NCBI RefSeq assembly: GCF_000741695.1
Contig: NZ_JGZK01000002.1
Coordinates: forward strand, 248,001-312,000
DNA from: Bifidobacterium reuteri DSM 23975
GTDB lineage: Bacteria; Actinomycetota; Actinomycetes; Actinomycetales; Bifidobacteriaceae
Length of the DNA stretch: 64,000 nucleotides
Direction of reading: 5' to 3'
Position numbers and translations under genes: made by a program
Notes under the pieces: model-generated
Told to the model about the DNA's origin: nothing
The model's input: the letters and a program-made list of their open reading frames with translations, nothing else
Databases searched by the model: none
Shown: one piece after another, positions 16,579 through 25,404 of the stretch
Layout: the number at the start of each line of letters is the position of its first letter
How positions within the stretch are numbered: position 1 is the stretch's first letter

Positions 16579-19059
16579 TCACTCCCGGTCGAGGACGGCG
16601 GTGAGGGCCCAGAGGATGCTCACCACGTCGATGGCCTCCTGCAGGAACGCGCCGACGACGACCGGAATCAAGTTGAACGCAGCTGCCACCATGCCGATGA
16701 CGGCGAGCGCGAGGCCCGCAACCACAGCCTGCAACATGATGCGCTTGGTACGCCGTGCGATGGCGATGGCGCGCGGCACGGCGGCGATGTCATCGTTCAT
16801 GATCACCACCTGGGCGCTTTCCGAAGCGGCGGTGGACGTGCCATCGGTCATGGCCACGCCGAGGTCCGCCACGGCGAGCACAGGCGCGTCGTTGACGCCG
16901 TCGCCCACCATCATGGTGATTGGTTTCACGCCGTCGTTCTCTGCGGTCGCGGCCTTGACCGCGGCCACCTTGTCTTCCGGGAACAGCTCGGCGTGAACCT
17001 CGTCGATGCCGACCTCGCGCGCGATGATCTCGGCCGAGGCACGCTTGTCACCAGTGAGCATCGCAAGCTTGGCGACGCCCAGCTCGTGCAATCGGGCGAG
17101 CGCCTCGCGAGCGTTGGTACGAGGCACGTCACGCAGCACGATGCGTGCGATCAGCTGCCCATCCACCGACACATAGGAGGCCATCTCATCCGGCTGCAAC
17201 CGGCCGAAACGCGTGCGCAGCGATTCGCCGCCTTCCTTGCCGCCCTCTTGCAGAGGGAGCTGGTTGGTGAAGGTGTCAGCGCGCAGCAGCGCCTTCTCGG
17301 TGCCCCCTTGCAGGGGGAGCTGGCCGCGAAGCGGACTGAGGGGGTTGGCCGTCAGGACCCCATCATCCCGCGCTGCCGCAAACGACAACCGCCCGACGCG
17401 CACCGCGTGCCCGTTCACCTCGCCGGACACTCCCTTGCCGGAATCCTCCTTGATGCTCTTCACCACCGGATAGTCGCGTCCATGCCCCGACCAGCTGGCT
17501 TCCGGCTCCGGGCAGAGTCGCTGGCCTTCCTCATAGCGCTCACGCAACCGCCTCATCGCCTCGGCTCCGGCCTTGGCGATGCCCTTGGACAGGATATGCA
17601 CGGAATAGCTCTCAACCACACCCGCGAACATCAGCACATGGTCTTCGTCCAAGTGCAGGCGCTCGGCTGGCACGGCGTCACCGGCCGGCGGCATGGAAGC
17701 GGTCGAAGCGCCGCTGACCGAATCAGAAGACACCGAATCAGAAGAAACCGCACTAAGAGAAGCCGGACTGGAATCAGAAATCCCATCGTACGGCCGCGCG
17801 ACGCCCGTTTCGGGCAGCATTTCCACGCGCACCACCTGCGGCTGTTTGACGGTGAGCGTGCCGGTCTTATCGAAGAACACCTGTGTCACTTTGCCGAGGT
17901 TTTCCAGCACATCCTGCGTCTTGATGAGCACTCCGGCGGCGGCGAGGCGACCGGTGCCGGCGATATACGCCACCGGCGCGGCAATCAGCAGCGGGCAGGG
18001 CGTGGCGAGTACCAGCACCTGTGCGAATCGGGTCGATACGCCGGACACGGCCCAGGCGACGCCGGCGATCAGCAAGGCGAGCACGGTGAACGGCACCGCC
18101 AGCCGATCGGCGGTCTTCACTACTGCCGGACGTGATTCCTGCGCGGATTCCACGAGCTGCAGAATGCGCTGATACTGTGAGTCAGCGGCCGGTTGCGTGG
18201 CGCGCATGGTCAGCGCCGTCGAACCGTTGACCGCGCCGGACATCACGCGCGCGCCGGCGAACAGCGTGCGCGGCATCGGCTCGCCGTTGATGGCGCTCAA
18301 ATCCAGCGTCGCCTCGCCGGAGAGCAGCTCACCGTCCACCGGCACGGTTTCGCCGGGCAATACCATGAGCACATCGCCCGGCTGCACTTGGCCGACCGGC
18401 ACAGTTTCATAATGCTGCGCGGCTGCCGCTGCCGGAGCCAAGCCCACACGCCGAAAGCCACCGGATGCGTCGCCCTTATCGGCAGCAAACCTACGGCCCA
18501 CGCCGGGCAGGTTGACGACGTGCGCAGTTTGCGGGGCAGCGTTCATCAGCGCGGTCAGGTTGCGTTCGGCCTTGCTTTGGGCGTATTCCTCGATGGCCTC
18601 GCCCGAGGTAATCATCAGAGTCACCGCCCAGCTCGCCCAGTATTCGTGGACGGCGACAGTGGAGAGCATGGCCATCACCGCGAGCAAATCGACGCCTACC
18701 TGACCGTGGCGGATGTCGTCGATCATGCCGCGGACGGTGTCGGCCACGATGACGAGCACCAGCACGATGACGATCCACTGCCCTACGCCGGGGTCTCCAA
18801 GCACCGGAATGCGGAGACCTCCGTCCGTGATACCGGCTGTAGTCGTGGCCGCCGACGACACATTGGAATCGATGCTCGCCGCCCCATTGGCAGCACGCCC
18901 GGCAACCCCTGCGGCAACCGCGCTGTTCCACGGACGCCAATCGCCGAGCAACGCCAATGGGATGGCCGCGAACACCACAATGGGCAGCATCGGCACCAAG
19001 CGGCAGATGCGCACGGCGGCAGTGAGTAATCGTTTGAAGAAACTGATGAGATGCTTCAT
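16579..19059 (-). CDS. P1B-type (heavy-metal) cation-transporting ATPase
   Basis: The 826-residue pump has membrane helices in the first ~200 residues, the actuator segment (LSGEATLDLSAINGEPMP), TPCPLLIA near residue 353 in the ion-coordinating helix, the phosphorylation motif DKTGTLT near 397, GDGVNDAP near 720 and two C-terminal helices. TPCP marks the P1B metal-ion group, but the metal is not clear and no N-terminal HMA domain is present. Residues ~571-606 (NPLSPLRGQLPLQGG and NQLPLQEGG) are translations of the intergenic repeat core at 17300-17345 and 17240-17267, in frame, in the nucleotide-binding domain. A Ser-rich stretch (SSDSVSSDSVSGAST) lies near 435. It is a single gene. Confidence 0.9.
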   Translation of the reverse strand: MKHLISFFKRLLTAAVRICRLVPMLPIVVFAAIPLALLGDWRPWNSAVAAGVAGRAANGAASIDSNVSSAATTTAGITDGGLRIPVLGDPGVGQWIVIVLVLVIVADTVRGMIDDIRHGQVGVDLLAVMAMLSTVAVHEYWASWAVTLMITSGEAIEEYAQSKAERNLTALMNAAPQTAHVVNLPGVGRRFAADKGDASGGFRRVGLAPAAAAAQHYETVPVGQVQPGDVLMVLPGETVPVDGELLSGEATLDLSAINGEPMPRTLFAGARVMSGAVNGSTALTMRATQPAADSQYQRILQLVESAQESRPAVVKTADRLAVPFTVLALLIAGVAWAVSGVSTRFAQVLVLATPCPLLIAAPVAYIAGTGRLAAAGVLIKTQDVLENLGKVTQVFFDKTGTLTVKQPQVVRVEMLPETGVARPYDGISDSSPASLSAVSSDSVSSDSVSGASTASMPPAGDAVPAERLHLDEDHVLMFAGVVESYSVHILSKGIAKAGAEAMRRLRERYEEGQRLCPEPEASWSGHGRDYPVVKSIKEDSGKGVSGEVNGHAVRVGRLSFAAARDDGVLTANPLSPLRGQLPLQGGTEKALLRADTFTNQLPLQEGGKEGGESLRTRFGRLQPDEMASYVSVDGQLIARIVLRDVPRTNAREALARLHELGVAKLAMLTGDKRASAEIIAREVGIDEVHAELFPEDKVAAVKAATAENDGVKPITMMVGDGVNDAPVLAVADLGVAMTDGTSTAASESAQVVIMNDDIAAVPRAIAIARRTKRIMLQAVVAGLALAVIGMVAAAFNLIPVVVGAFLQEAIDVVSILWALTAVLDRE
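17240..17345. repeat. Repeat-element core fragments inside the ATPase coding sequence
   Basis: On the minus strand 17345-17300 reads CCCTCAGTCCGCTTCGCGG then CCAGCTCCCCCTGCAAGGGG, as in the core of the 39163 element. A second partial core (CCAGCTCCCTCTGCAAGAGG) is at 17267-17240. Both keep the reading frame open. Confidence 0.75.
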
Positions 19060-19376
19060 CTCAGGCTCCTTACGCTGGTATACGGAACCAATCGCGGCGG
19101 CATTGCGGGTATACGTGCGTGGCCAGCCGTAATCGGCACTGTGGTCACGCCTTGTTAACCCACCGGCGTCTGTGCCGGACTCATTGTGAGCCCCGCGCGA
19201 CTTTCCGATACACGGCGTAAAAAATCGGTATTCAGTTATCGCAAATTCTTGCGCCTACCATGTTGCCTGATGCACGGGACTTTCGGCGGATTCTTCGCCG
19301 CGCGAAGGGGAAAGCCTGTCAAAACGCGGGAGAAGGCAAGCCTTTCATGAAACATGGCATTGAATCGAACGAAACC

Positions 19377-19587
19377 AGTGTCTCGAGTCGGTGATCCGTT
19401 AACGAATCGACTACCCCTCAGACCCGCCGGGCCAGCTCGTCCTGTAATCAGGGACGCGCTTCGCGCGCGGTTTGCCGGCTCGCCTGTCGGCTCGCACAGC
19501 ACCTACAAACAGCTCCGCTGTTTGCTTTACGGTGCTGTCCTAACAAGGGGAGCCAGAATAATTAACGCATTTCTGACGCAAGGCACT
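19377..19587. repeat. Second-family inverted-repeat element with one 99-bp module (element F)
   Basis: The left end AGTGTCTCGAGTCGG and inverted right end AGTGCCTTGCGTCAG flank CTACCCCTCAG, one ~99-bp module and AAGGGGAGCC. The module is homologous to those of elements A, C, D and E, but its outer stem reads ACAGCACC/GGTGCTGT instead of ACGTTGCC/GGCAACGT. The rest of the 19060-19762 gap holds the ATPase promoter side and the htrA terminator. Confidence 0.8.
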
Positions 19588-19631
19588 AGGTCAAGCGAGC
19601 GCAGCAACCACAACACACGACATATAACAAC

Positions 19632-19662
19632 AGGACCGTGGGGAATCATCCCCCACGGTCCT
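19632..19662. terminator. Terminator downstream of the HtrA protease gene
   Basis: AGGACCGTGGGG pairs perfectly with CCCCACGGTCCT over a 7-base loop, 100 bp past the htrA stop. Confidence 0.75.
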
Positions 19663-19762
19663 TTGATTGTCCGACATGATGCTCGGCGGCGGCCGTCCAG
19701 CGTCATGTGACGTGTGTTTGTTCAGTTATGCTGCCCCGGCATGGTCTGCCGGGAACCGGGCT

Positions 19763-21784
19763 TTACCAGAGGCCGAACGGATCGGTGAAACCACCGTCGT
19801 CGCCGGTGCCACCGTCATTGTTGCCGTTCGAATCGCCGTTGGAACCGTTGCCGTTCTGGTCGTTCTGACCATTCTGACCGTTCTGGTCGTTCTGACCATT
19901 CTGGTTCTGGTTGTTGTTGTTCGAGTTGGAGCTGGACGAGCCGTTCACCGACGACTCCTCCTTGTCGAGCGTCACGTCGACGTCCATGGTCTTGCCATCG
20001 CGCACGATGGTGAGTGTCACCTTGTCGCCCAGCGCGGCGGCGCGAACGAAGCCCAGCAACGAGTAGTTGTTGTTCACCGCATTGCCGTTGAAGGCCACGA
20101 TGGTGTCGCCCTCCTTGATGCCGGCATTGTCGGCCGGTCCGCCGGACACCACTGCGGAACCGCCGGCGGAAGGCTTGGTGACCGTCGCACCGCCGCGGGT
20201 CACGCCGTCCGCCTCGACGGTGTCGGACTTGATGACCACGCCCAGCGCCACATGCTTGGCGGAGCCGTCCTTGATAATCTCGTCAGCCACGCGCTTGACC
20301 AGGTTGGACGGAATCGCGAAGCCGATGCCGATGGAGCCTGCGGACTCGGAGGAGGTGGCGGTCGATGCGATCGAGGAGTTGATGCCAATCACCTGACCGG
20401 CCGCGTTGAAGGTCGGGCCACCGGAGTTGCCCGGGTTGATGGCGGCGTCGATCTGCACGGCGTTGGTCACAATCTCGTTGTTGTTGTCGTCGGTCACGGT
20501 CACCGGGCGGTTGAGGGCGGAAACGATGCCGGTGGTGGCAGTGTCGTCGTAGCCGAGCGGGTTGCCGATAGCCATCACGTTCTCGCCGACCGCGAGTTTG
20601 TCGGAATCGGCGAATTCCACGGCCTTGAGGTCGCTCGGCGGGTTGTCGAGCTTGATCACGGCGAGGTCGGTGGTGGTATCGGTGCCGACGAGCTGCGCGG
20701 AGTACATCGTGCCGTTGGCCAGCGTCACCTGAATCTGCTGGGCGCCGGAGATCACGTGGTTGTTGGTCACGATGTAGCCCTCGGTGCTGATGATCGCGCC
20801 GGAGCCCTTGGCGGTGCCGTTGCTCAGCTGGGTCTGGATGGAGACCACGGAGCCGGAGACGTCGCCGGCCACGGTCTGCCAGTCAGGCGCTTCTCCGGTT
20901 TTGGCGGTGGCGGAGCCGGAGCCGGACTTGTTCGAGGTCACATTCGCCAGCGAGCTCGTGGTCGGCACAGTCACCCAGCCGTAGGTGATGGCCGCGTAGC
21001 CAAGTCCAAGGCACAGCGCGGCGGCGACTACGGCTGCGACGACAGCCGCGACAATGCTGCTGGCGGTCTTGCTCAGGCCCTTGGACGCAGGCGCGCCGGG
21101 CTGTCCCGGCTGACCGGGCTGTCCCGGCTGGCCCGGCTGGGGGAAGCCGGATTGCGGCGGAACCGGACCGTTCGGAGTGCTCTGCGGGGCGAACGGATTG
21201 CCGTTGGACGGCGCGGTCGGCTGCGGGTTGTTGGTGAAGTACGGGTTGCGGTTGCCCGGCTGGCCGGACTGACCAGGCTGCTGCGGAGCGGACTGGCCGA
21301 ACGGCAGCGGCTGCGTGGGCTGACCGCCGGCGGCCGGAGCGCCCTGCTGGTTTGCGGTCGGCACAGGGCCGTAGGCGCCGAATTCGGGAGCCGGGCGGTA
21401 CAGCGGCTGTGTGGCGGATTGGCCGGAAGACGCAGACGAAGCGGACGAAGCGGACGCATCAGTGGACGGCGTCGAAGACACCACCGTGCTTTCGCCCTTG
21501 GCGGAAGCGTAATCGGGAACGGGTTCGCTCACCGGAGCCTGCGATGCGGTCGCCGTAGAATCCGGGCCGGGAATCGACTGAGTGGCGGCGGCATCCACGC
21601 CGGTATTGGCGGACGCGGGCGCCTGCGGCTGCGTCACGGACTGCGCCGCCGCCTGCGAAGTAGACTGCGTAGCGGCATCAGAGGTTTGCGGGACCTGCGC
21701 GTCCGGGTTCTGGAACTGTTGCGGATTGCCTTGAGGATCCTGCGGGGTCTGGTCGACGCCCTGCGGGTTGAATTCGTCAGCCAT
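19763..21784 (-). CDS. htrA: HtrA/DegP-like trypsin-type serine protease with PDZ domain
   Basis: The 673-residue protein has a long cytoplasmic Gln/Pro/Ala-rich N-terminus (~230 residues), one membrane helix at about 235-265, a trypsin fold with catalytic His in TNNHVISG (~342), Asp in TTDLAVIKL (~372) and Ser in GNSGGP (~453), a PDZ domain at ~505-610 and a low-complexity Ser/Asn/Gln/Gly tail ending GGFTDPFGLW. This layout fits actinobacterial membrane-anchored HtrA enzymes that handle misfolded envelope proteins. A perfect AAGGAG site precedes MADEFNPQG. It is monocistronic with a strong terminator. Confidence 0.95.
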   Translation of the reverse strand: MADEFNPQGVDQTPQDPQGNPQQFQNPDAQVPQTSDAATQSTSQAAAQSVTQPQAPASANTGVDAAATQSIPGPDSTATASQAPVSEPVPDYASAKGESTVVSSTPSTDASASSASSASSGQSATQPLYRPAPEFGAYGPVPTANQQGAPAAGGQPTQPLPFGQSAPQQPGQSGQPGNRNPYFTNNPQPTAPSNGNPFAPQSTPNGPVPPQSGFPQPGQPGQPGQPGQPGAPASKGLSKTASSIVAAVVAAVVAAALCLGLGYAAITYGWVTVPTTSSLANVTSNKSGSGSATAKTGEAPDWQTVAGDVSGSVVSIQTQLSNGTAKGSGAIISTEGYIVTNNHVISGAQQIQVTLANGTMYSAQLVGTDTTTDLAVIKLDNPPSDLKAVEFADSDKLAVGENVMAIGNPLGYDDTATTGIVSALNRPVTVTDDNNNEIVTNAVQIDAAINPGNSGGPTFNAAGQVIGINSSIASTATSSESAGSIGIGFAIPSNLVKRVADEIIKDGSAKHVALGVVIKSDTVEADGVTRGGATVTKPSAGGSAVVSGGPADNAGIKEGDTIVAFNGNAVNNNYSLLGFVRAAALGDKVTLTIVRDGKTMDVDVTLDKEESSVNGSSSSNSNNNNQNQNGQNDQNGQNGQNDQNGNGSNGDSNGNNDGGTGDDGGFTDPFGLW

Positions 21785-21971
21785 AGCTGCTCCTTAATCA
21801 TGAAGTTCATATGTTTCGTGGCACCGCGCCAGTCGTTCGCATCGACCAGCCGCGTCCTCGTGCTCTACCTCTGTAGTAAAGGCATTCAATCTGGAGGTTT
21901 TCTGAACGTTCATTGAAAGTCTATGCGTAATCTTCGAGGAGTCCGATGGATGTCTCGCGGAGTATCTACGT

Positions 21972-22117
21972 TACGAGGGGCTGATTGGAGCTTTCCAGAA
22001 GGTCTATCGGCGTTACAAGGGGCTACCCGACCAGATAGCCGAACCGCAAAATGCCGGAATGACGGTGAGAGAAAGCCGATTTTCCGCTTGGCTGTCATTT
22101 TGGCAGCCCCTCGTAAA
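21972..22117. repeat. Inverted repeat in the htrA-tgt gap
   Basis: CGTTACGAGGGGCTG near 21973 is mirrored by CAGCCCCTCGTAAACG near 22105, with a further related CGTTACAAGGGGCT at 22012. The two divergent genes' promoters must lie in this 472-bp gap. No gene is seen. Confidence 0.45.
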
Positions 22118-22256
22118 CGAGTTATAAGCGAATGCCACTAAATCCCGGCCACCCATACACGCACATCCCGCTGTTATGCTGCGCACCCTGCCAGCACTCA
22201 CCATCGGATGTCAGAATTTCTTCAGTTTTCCCGCCCTTTTGCTTAAAGTGAACACT

Positions 22257-23567
22257 ATGACGAGTCTTTTGGAACATCCCCTCGGCGCGGAGCCCGGTCA
22301 GCCAGGCGACCGCAGCGCCTTCAGCTTTGAAACCATCACCCGGCTGCCCTCAACGGCGGACGGTCTCGGCCGGAATGGCGCGCGATACGGCCGCACCGGC
22401 ATCATCCACACGCCGCACGGCGACATCCGCACACCCGCATTCGTACCGGTGGGCACGCAGGCCGCGATGAAGGCCGTGCTGCCCGAGCAGATGAAGGAGC
22501 TCGGCGCGCAATGCCTGCTCGCCAACGCCTTCCACCTGTTCGAGCGTCCCGGCGAGGACGTGTTGGACGCCGCAGGCGGTCTCGCCCGTTTCATGCACTG
22601 GGACGGGCCAACGTTCACCGACTCGGGCGGCTTCCAGGTGATGTCCCTAGGCGTCGGCTTCAAGAAGACGCTGGCTATGGACGTGACCGGCATGAAGTCG
22701 GACGACATCATCGCCAAAGGCAAGGAGCGTATGGCCTGGGTGGACGAGGATGGCGTGACGTTCAAGTCACCGCTCAACGGCAGCGCGCACCGCTTCTCCG
22801 CCGAGATCTCCATGGGCATCCAGCACAAGCTGGGCGCGGACATCATGTTCGCGTTCGACGAGCTCACCACGCTGATGAACACCCGCTCCTATCAGGAGGA
22901 TTCGGTGGAGCGCACGTTCCGCTGGGCCAAGCGCTGCGTGGCCGAGCACGAGCGCATCACCGCCGAACGGGTCGGCAAACCGTATCAGGCGCTGTATGGC
23001 GTGGTGCAGGGCGCGAATTACGAGGATTTACGCCGCAAGGCCGCAGCGCAGATCGCTTCGCTCGACTTCGACGGCGTGGGCATCGGAGGCGCGATCGAGA
23101 AGCGCATCATCGGCGACACCTGCGCATGGATCTGCGATGCCATGCCGGAGAACCGTCCGCGTCACGTGCTGGGCATCGCTTCCGTGGACGATATCTTCGC
23201 GTGCGTGGAAAACGGCGGCGACACGTTCGACTGCGTGGCCCCCGCGCGCTGCGCCCGCAATGGCGCGATTTTCACGCGCAACGGCCGATACAACATCAAG
23301 CGTGCCCAGCATAAGTTCGATTTCGGGCCGCTGGAGGAAGGCTGCGACTGCTACACATGCCGCAATTATTCGCGCGCATATGTGGACCATCTGTTGCGCG
23401 CCCGCGAGTTCAACGGGTTCACGCTGGCCACGATCCACAATGAGCACTTCTTCGTGAAACTGCTGGACGACATTCGCGCCTCAATCGACGGCGGCTATTT
23501 CAACGAATTCCGCGACGAGGCCCTGGCGAACTTCTACGGCAACGGGTCACGCAAACCCGGGCTGTGA
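22257..23567 (+). CDS. tgt: Queuine/preQ1 tRNA-guanine transglycosylase
   Basis: The 436-residue enzyme exchanges the wobble guanine of GUN-anticodon tRNAs for the queuine precursor. Catalytic Asp is at ~122 in DSGGFQVMS, and the zinc ligands form CDCYTC near 363-368 followed by His in VDHLLRAREF. The start at MTSLLEHPLG leaves a ~50-residue N-terminal lead before the conserved GRNGARYGRTGIIHTPHG; a longer reading is possible but not needed. No queuosine biosynthesis genes are adjacent, so the base is probably salvaged. The gene is followed by tRNA-Leu. Confidence 0.95.
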   Translation: MTSLLEHPLGAEPGQPGDRSAFSFETITRLPSTADGLGRNGARYGRTGIIHTPHGDIRTPAFVPVGTQAAMKAVLPEQMKELGAQCLLANAFHLFERPGEDVLDAAGGLARFMHWDGPTFTDSGGFQVMSLGVGFKKTLAMDVTGMKSDDIIAKGKERMAWVDEDGVTFKSPLNGSAHRFSAEISMGIQHKLGADIMFAFDELTTLMNTRSYQEDSVERTFRWAKRCVAEHERITAERVGKPYQALYGVVQGANYEDLRRKAAAQIASLDFDGVGIGGAIEKRIIGDTCAWICDAMPENRPRHVLGIASVDDIFACVENGGDTFDCVAPARCARNGAIFTRNGRYNIKRAQHKFDFGPLEEGCDCYTCRNYSRAYVDHLLRAREFNGFTLATIHNEHFFVKLLDDIRASIDGGYFNEFRDEALANFYGNGSRKPGL

Positions 23568-23793
23568 TTCCGCCCGCATCAGGCGATGTTAAGCGATGCC
23601 ACGTCTTGCGCTGTGTGTGCGGGATAACGGCGACGAAACCCGCCATCCCGCACACAGCGCAAGGCGCATGACGACATGCGTTCGACTCTGCACAATAGCT
23701 TCCGCACAATCCTCGGTGCGCCACACACGCCACGCGCGCGACACGCCGAAGATTGTGCTATCGCGTCTCCGGGTGTAAGTTAGTCGATTGTCT

Positions 23794-23876
23794 GCGAGTG
23801 TGGCGGAATGGTAGACGCGCTGTCTTCAGGTGGCAGTGAGTATATGCTCGTGGGGGTTCAACTCCCCCCACTCGCA
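23794..23876 (+). tRNA. tRNA-Leu (anticodon CAG)
   Basis: Acceptor GCGAGTG/CACTCGC, anticodon stem-loop CTGTC-TTCAGGT-GGCAG with CAG at 34-36, a long variable arm (TGAGTATATGCTCG) as expected of a class II tRNA, and T-arm GGGGGTTCAACTCCCC. CCA is not encoded. It sits at the left edge of the accessory region. Confidence 0.95.
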
Positions 23877-23886
23877 CACAGATGAT

Positions 23887-23926
23887 AACCCCGGAGCCGT
23901 TGGAATACCAACGCTCCGGGGTTTTT
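23887..23926 (+). terminator. Terminator of tRNA-Leu
   Basis: AACCCCGGAGCCGTTGG pairs with CCAACGCTCCGGGGTT (one unpaired base) and is followed by TTTTTCG. Confidence 0.85.
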
Positions 23927-23953
23927 CGTAACCGTAATGAATGCGAAACCCTA

Positions 23954-24031
23954 CCTAAGACCCTACAATCTCTGATAAGCCCTGTTGACTGGCGTCGATT
24001 ACAGATTTAGTGTCAAAACGTAGGGTCTTGC
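23954..24031. other. Gene-free stretch with a 10-bp inverted repeat
   Basis: AAGACCCTAC near 23957 is inverted as GTAGGGTCTT near 24021. The 23927-24507 interval shows no convincing gene on either strand. Being 3' of a tRNA at the edge of an accessory region it could be an old integration site, but no integrase gene is present. Confidence 0.3.
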
Positions 24032-24507
24032 TCGCGTGTGCCGTTGGTGTGTCGTCGGTTAGCTTGACGCGAAAGATGCCGTAAATATGCCAGCCTCGAT
24101 TTCGCGACGCCGGAATGTCGGAAATCGCGTCGCTGAAGCTTTGTCTCGGGCGGGATAAGGTGAGCTTTTACCGAGACGACGACGTAGCCGCATCCTCCAC
24201 GAGCAGATACATCGCATCGCTCCGGTACTTGGGTCGCGAATTCAACGACTCCCCCACCGCAGGTCCTTCCAGACGCACACGGTTGCCGGAAATAAGCAAC
24301 GTAATCTCCGCAGCGTGCCCTCGCCAATCGCGTGCTTTTCGCAGATGCCGCATGAATTTGCGAGCTTGCGAGCTCGCGAGCGCATTGTCTGCGGCTGGCC
24401 CAGAAACACTGGTTGCTGCAGGCGGAGCGGATCAGTATGGTGGGAGAGCCGGCAAACGACCGATTGTGCGCACATTATCGGGTACTGCCACGCAGAGGGG
24501 AGGTCTG

Positions 24508-25287
24508 ATGAACGTTGCAGACGACGTCCGCAAGCGCATACGGAACAATGCTGATACCTCCATCGCGGCCGCCTCCGCATCACCGACGCGACCCTCAGGC
24601 ACCGAGGCTGCGCCAGCCGAGTCCGCGCAACCCACGCACACCGCACAAGATCGGCAGACCGCACACGACGCAAACACCGCGAGCCCCAGCGTCACACCGC
24701 ACTCGGTAGGACCAGCACAACCCGCTCGCACCACTCGAACTCGGCAAGTGAGGGTGCTATCACCAATGGCGGCACCCTCGCGCCCGCGCAAGCCCAGCAG
24801 CGAATCCAACGGCAAATCCAGAAAAACGGCCAAGCGATCAGTCAAGCCGGCGACCAAACCGGAGAAGTACGCACGTGGCACCAGGTCGTACACGATGTCG
24901 CACATCCGCGGCAAGGACACGTCGATCGAGGTGGCGGTGCGCAGCTATCTATTCCGGCGCGGCCTGCGGTTTCGCAAGAACGACAAGCGCTACCCCGGCC
25001 ACCCGGACGTGGTGCTGCCGAAGTATCACACAATCGTGTTCATCAACGGGTGCTTCTGGCATGCGCACGAGGGCTGCCCGAAGTACTCGATGCCGAAATC
25101 CAATGTGGAATTCTGGACCGCGAAGCTGACGCGCAACCGCGAACGCGACGCCCGTCAGCACGCCGAACTGGAGGCCGCCGGCTGGCGGGTCATCGTGGTG
25201 TGGGAATGCGAGCTGGGCAAGGCCACGCGCGAGGAGCGGCTAGCCCGGCTGTATGAGCAGATCATGGGCGACGCCTCCATGGGCTGA
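24508..25287 (+). CDS. vsr: Very short patch repair endonuclease (Vsr) with N-terminal extension
   Basis: The C-terminal ~135 of 259 residues match Vsr, which nicks DNA 5' of T:G mismatches formed by deamination of 5-methylcytosine. The signature segments are SHIRGKDTSIEVAVRSYLFR, YPGHPDVVLPKYHTIVFINGCFWHAHEGC (with the catalytic Asp of PGxPD) and FWTAKLTRNRERD. About 120 residues of Thr/Ala/Pro- and Lys-rich low-complexity sequence precede it, unlike the ~150-residue E. coli enzyme. The start is fixed by AGAGGGGAGG seven bases upstream. No C5-cytosine methyltransferase gene is visible, although Vsr usually travels with one. Confidence 0.88.
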   Translation: MNVADDVRKRIRNNADTSIAAASASPTRPSGTEAAPAESAQPTHTAQDRQTAHDANTASPSVTPHSVGPAQPARTTRTRQVRVLSPMAAPSRPRKPSSESNGKSRKTAKRSVKPATKPEKYARGTRSYTMSHIRGKDTSIEVAVRSYLFRRGLRFRKNDKRYPGHPDVVLPKYHTIVFINGCFWHAHEGCPKYSMPKSNVEFWTAKLTRNRERDARQHAELEAAGWRVIVVWECELGKATREERLARLYEQIMGDASMG

Positions 25288-25404
25288 GCTCCTCGAGAAA
25301 TCACAGAATCCCTTCAGCCGCGCTCATCGAGGCACCTATACTTGGTTACGGTAGCGTAAGTTAATGGCCGGCCAAGCGACGCCGGCCACATCGAGGTGAT
25401 GAGC

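Noticed and set aside
19667..21916. 749-codon plus-strand frame over htrA
   Set aside because: Val/Gly/Arg-rich mirror of the protease gene; the protease has complete catalytic motifs.
23794..24100. tRNA-Leu as attachment site of an integrated element
   Set aside because: No integrase gene and no repeated tRNA 3' end was found at the other edge of the island, so there is no direct support.
24115..24507. N-terminal extension of Vsr by ~130 further residues
   Set aside because: A strong ribosome-binding site lies before 24508 and the upstream codons look random.
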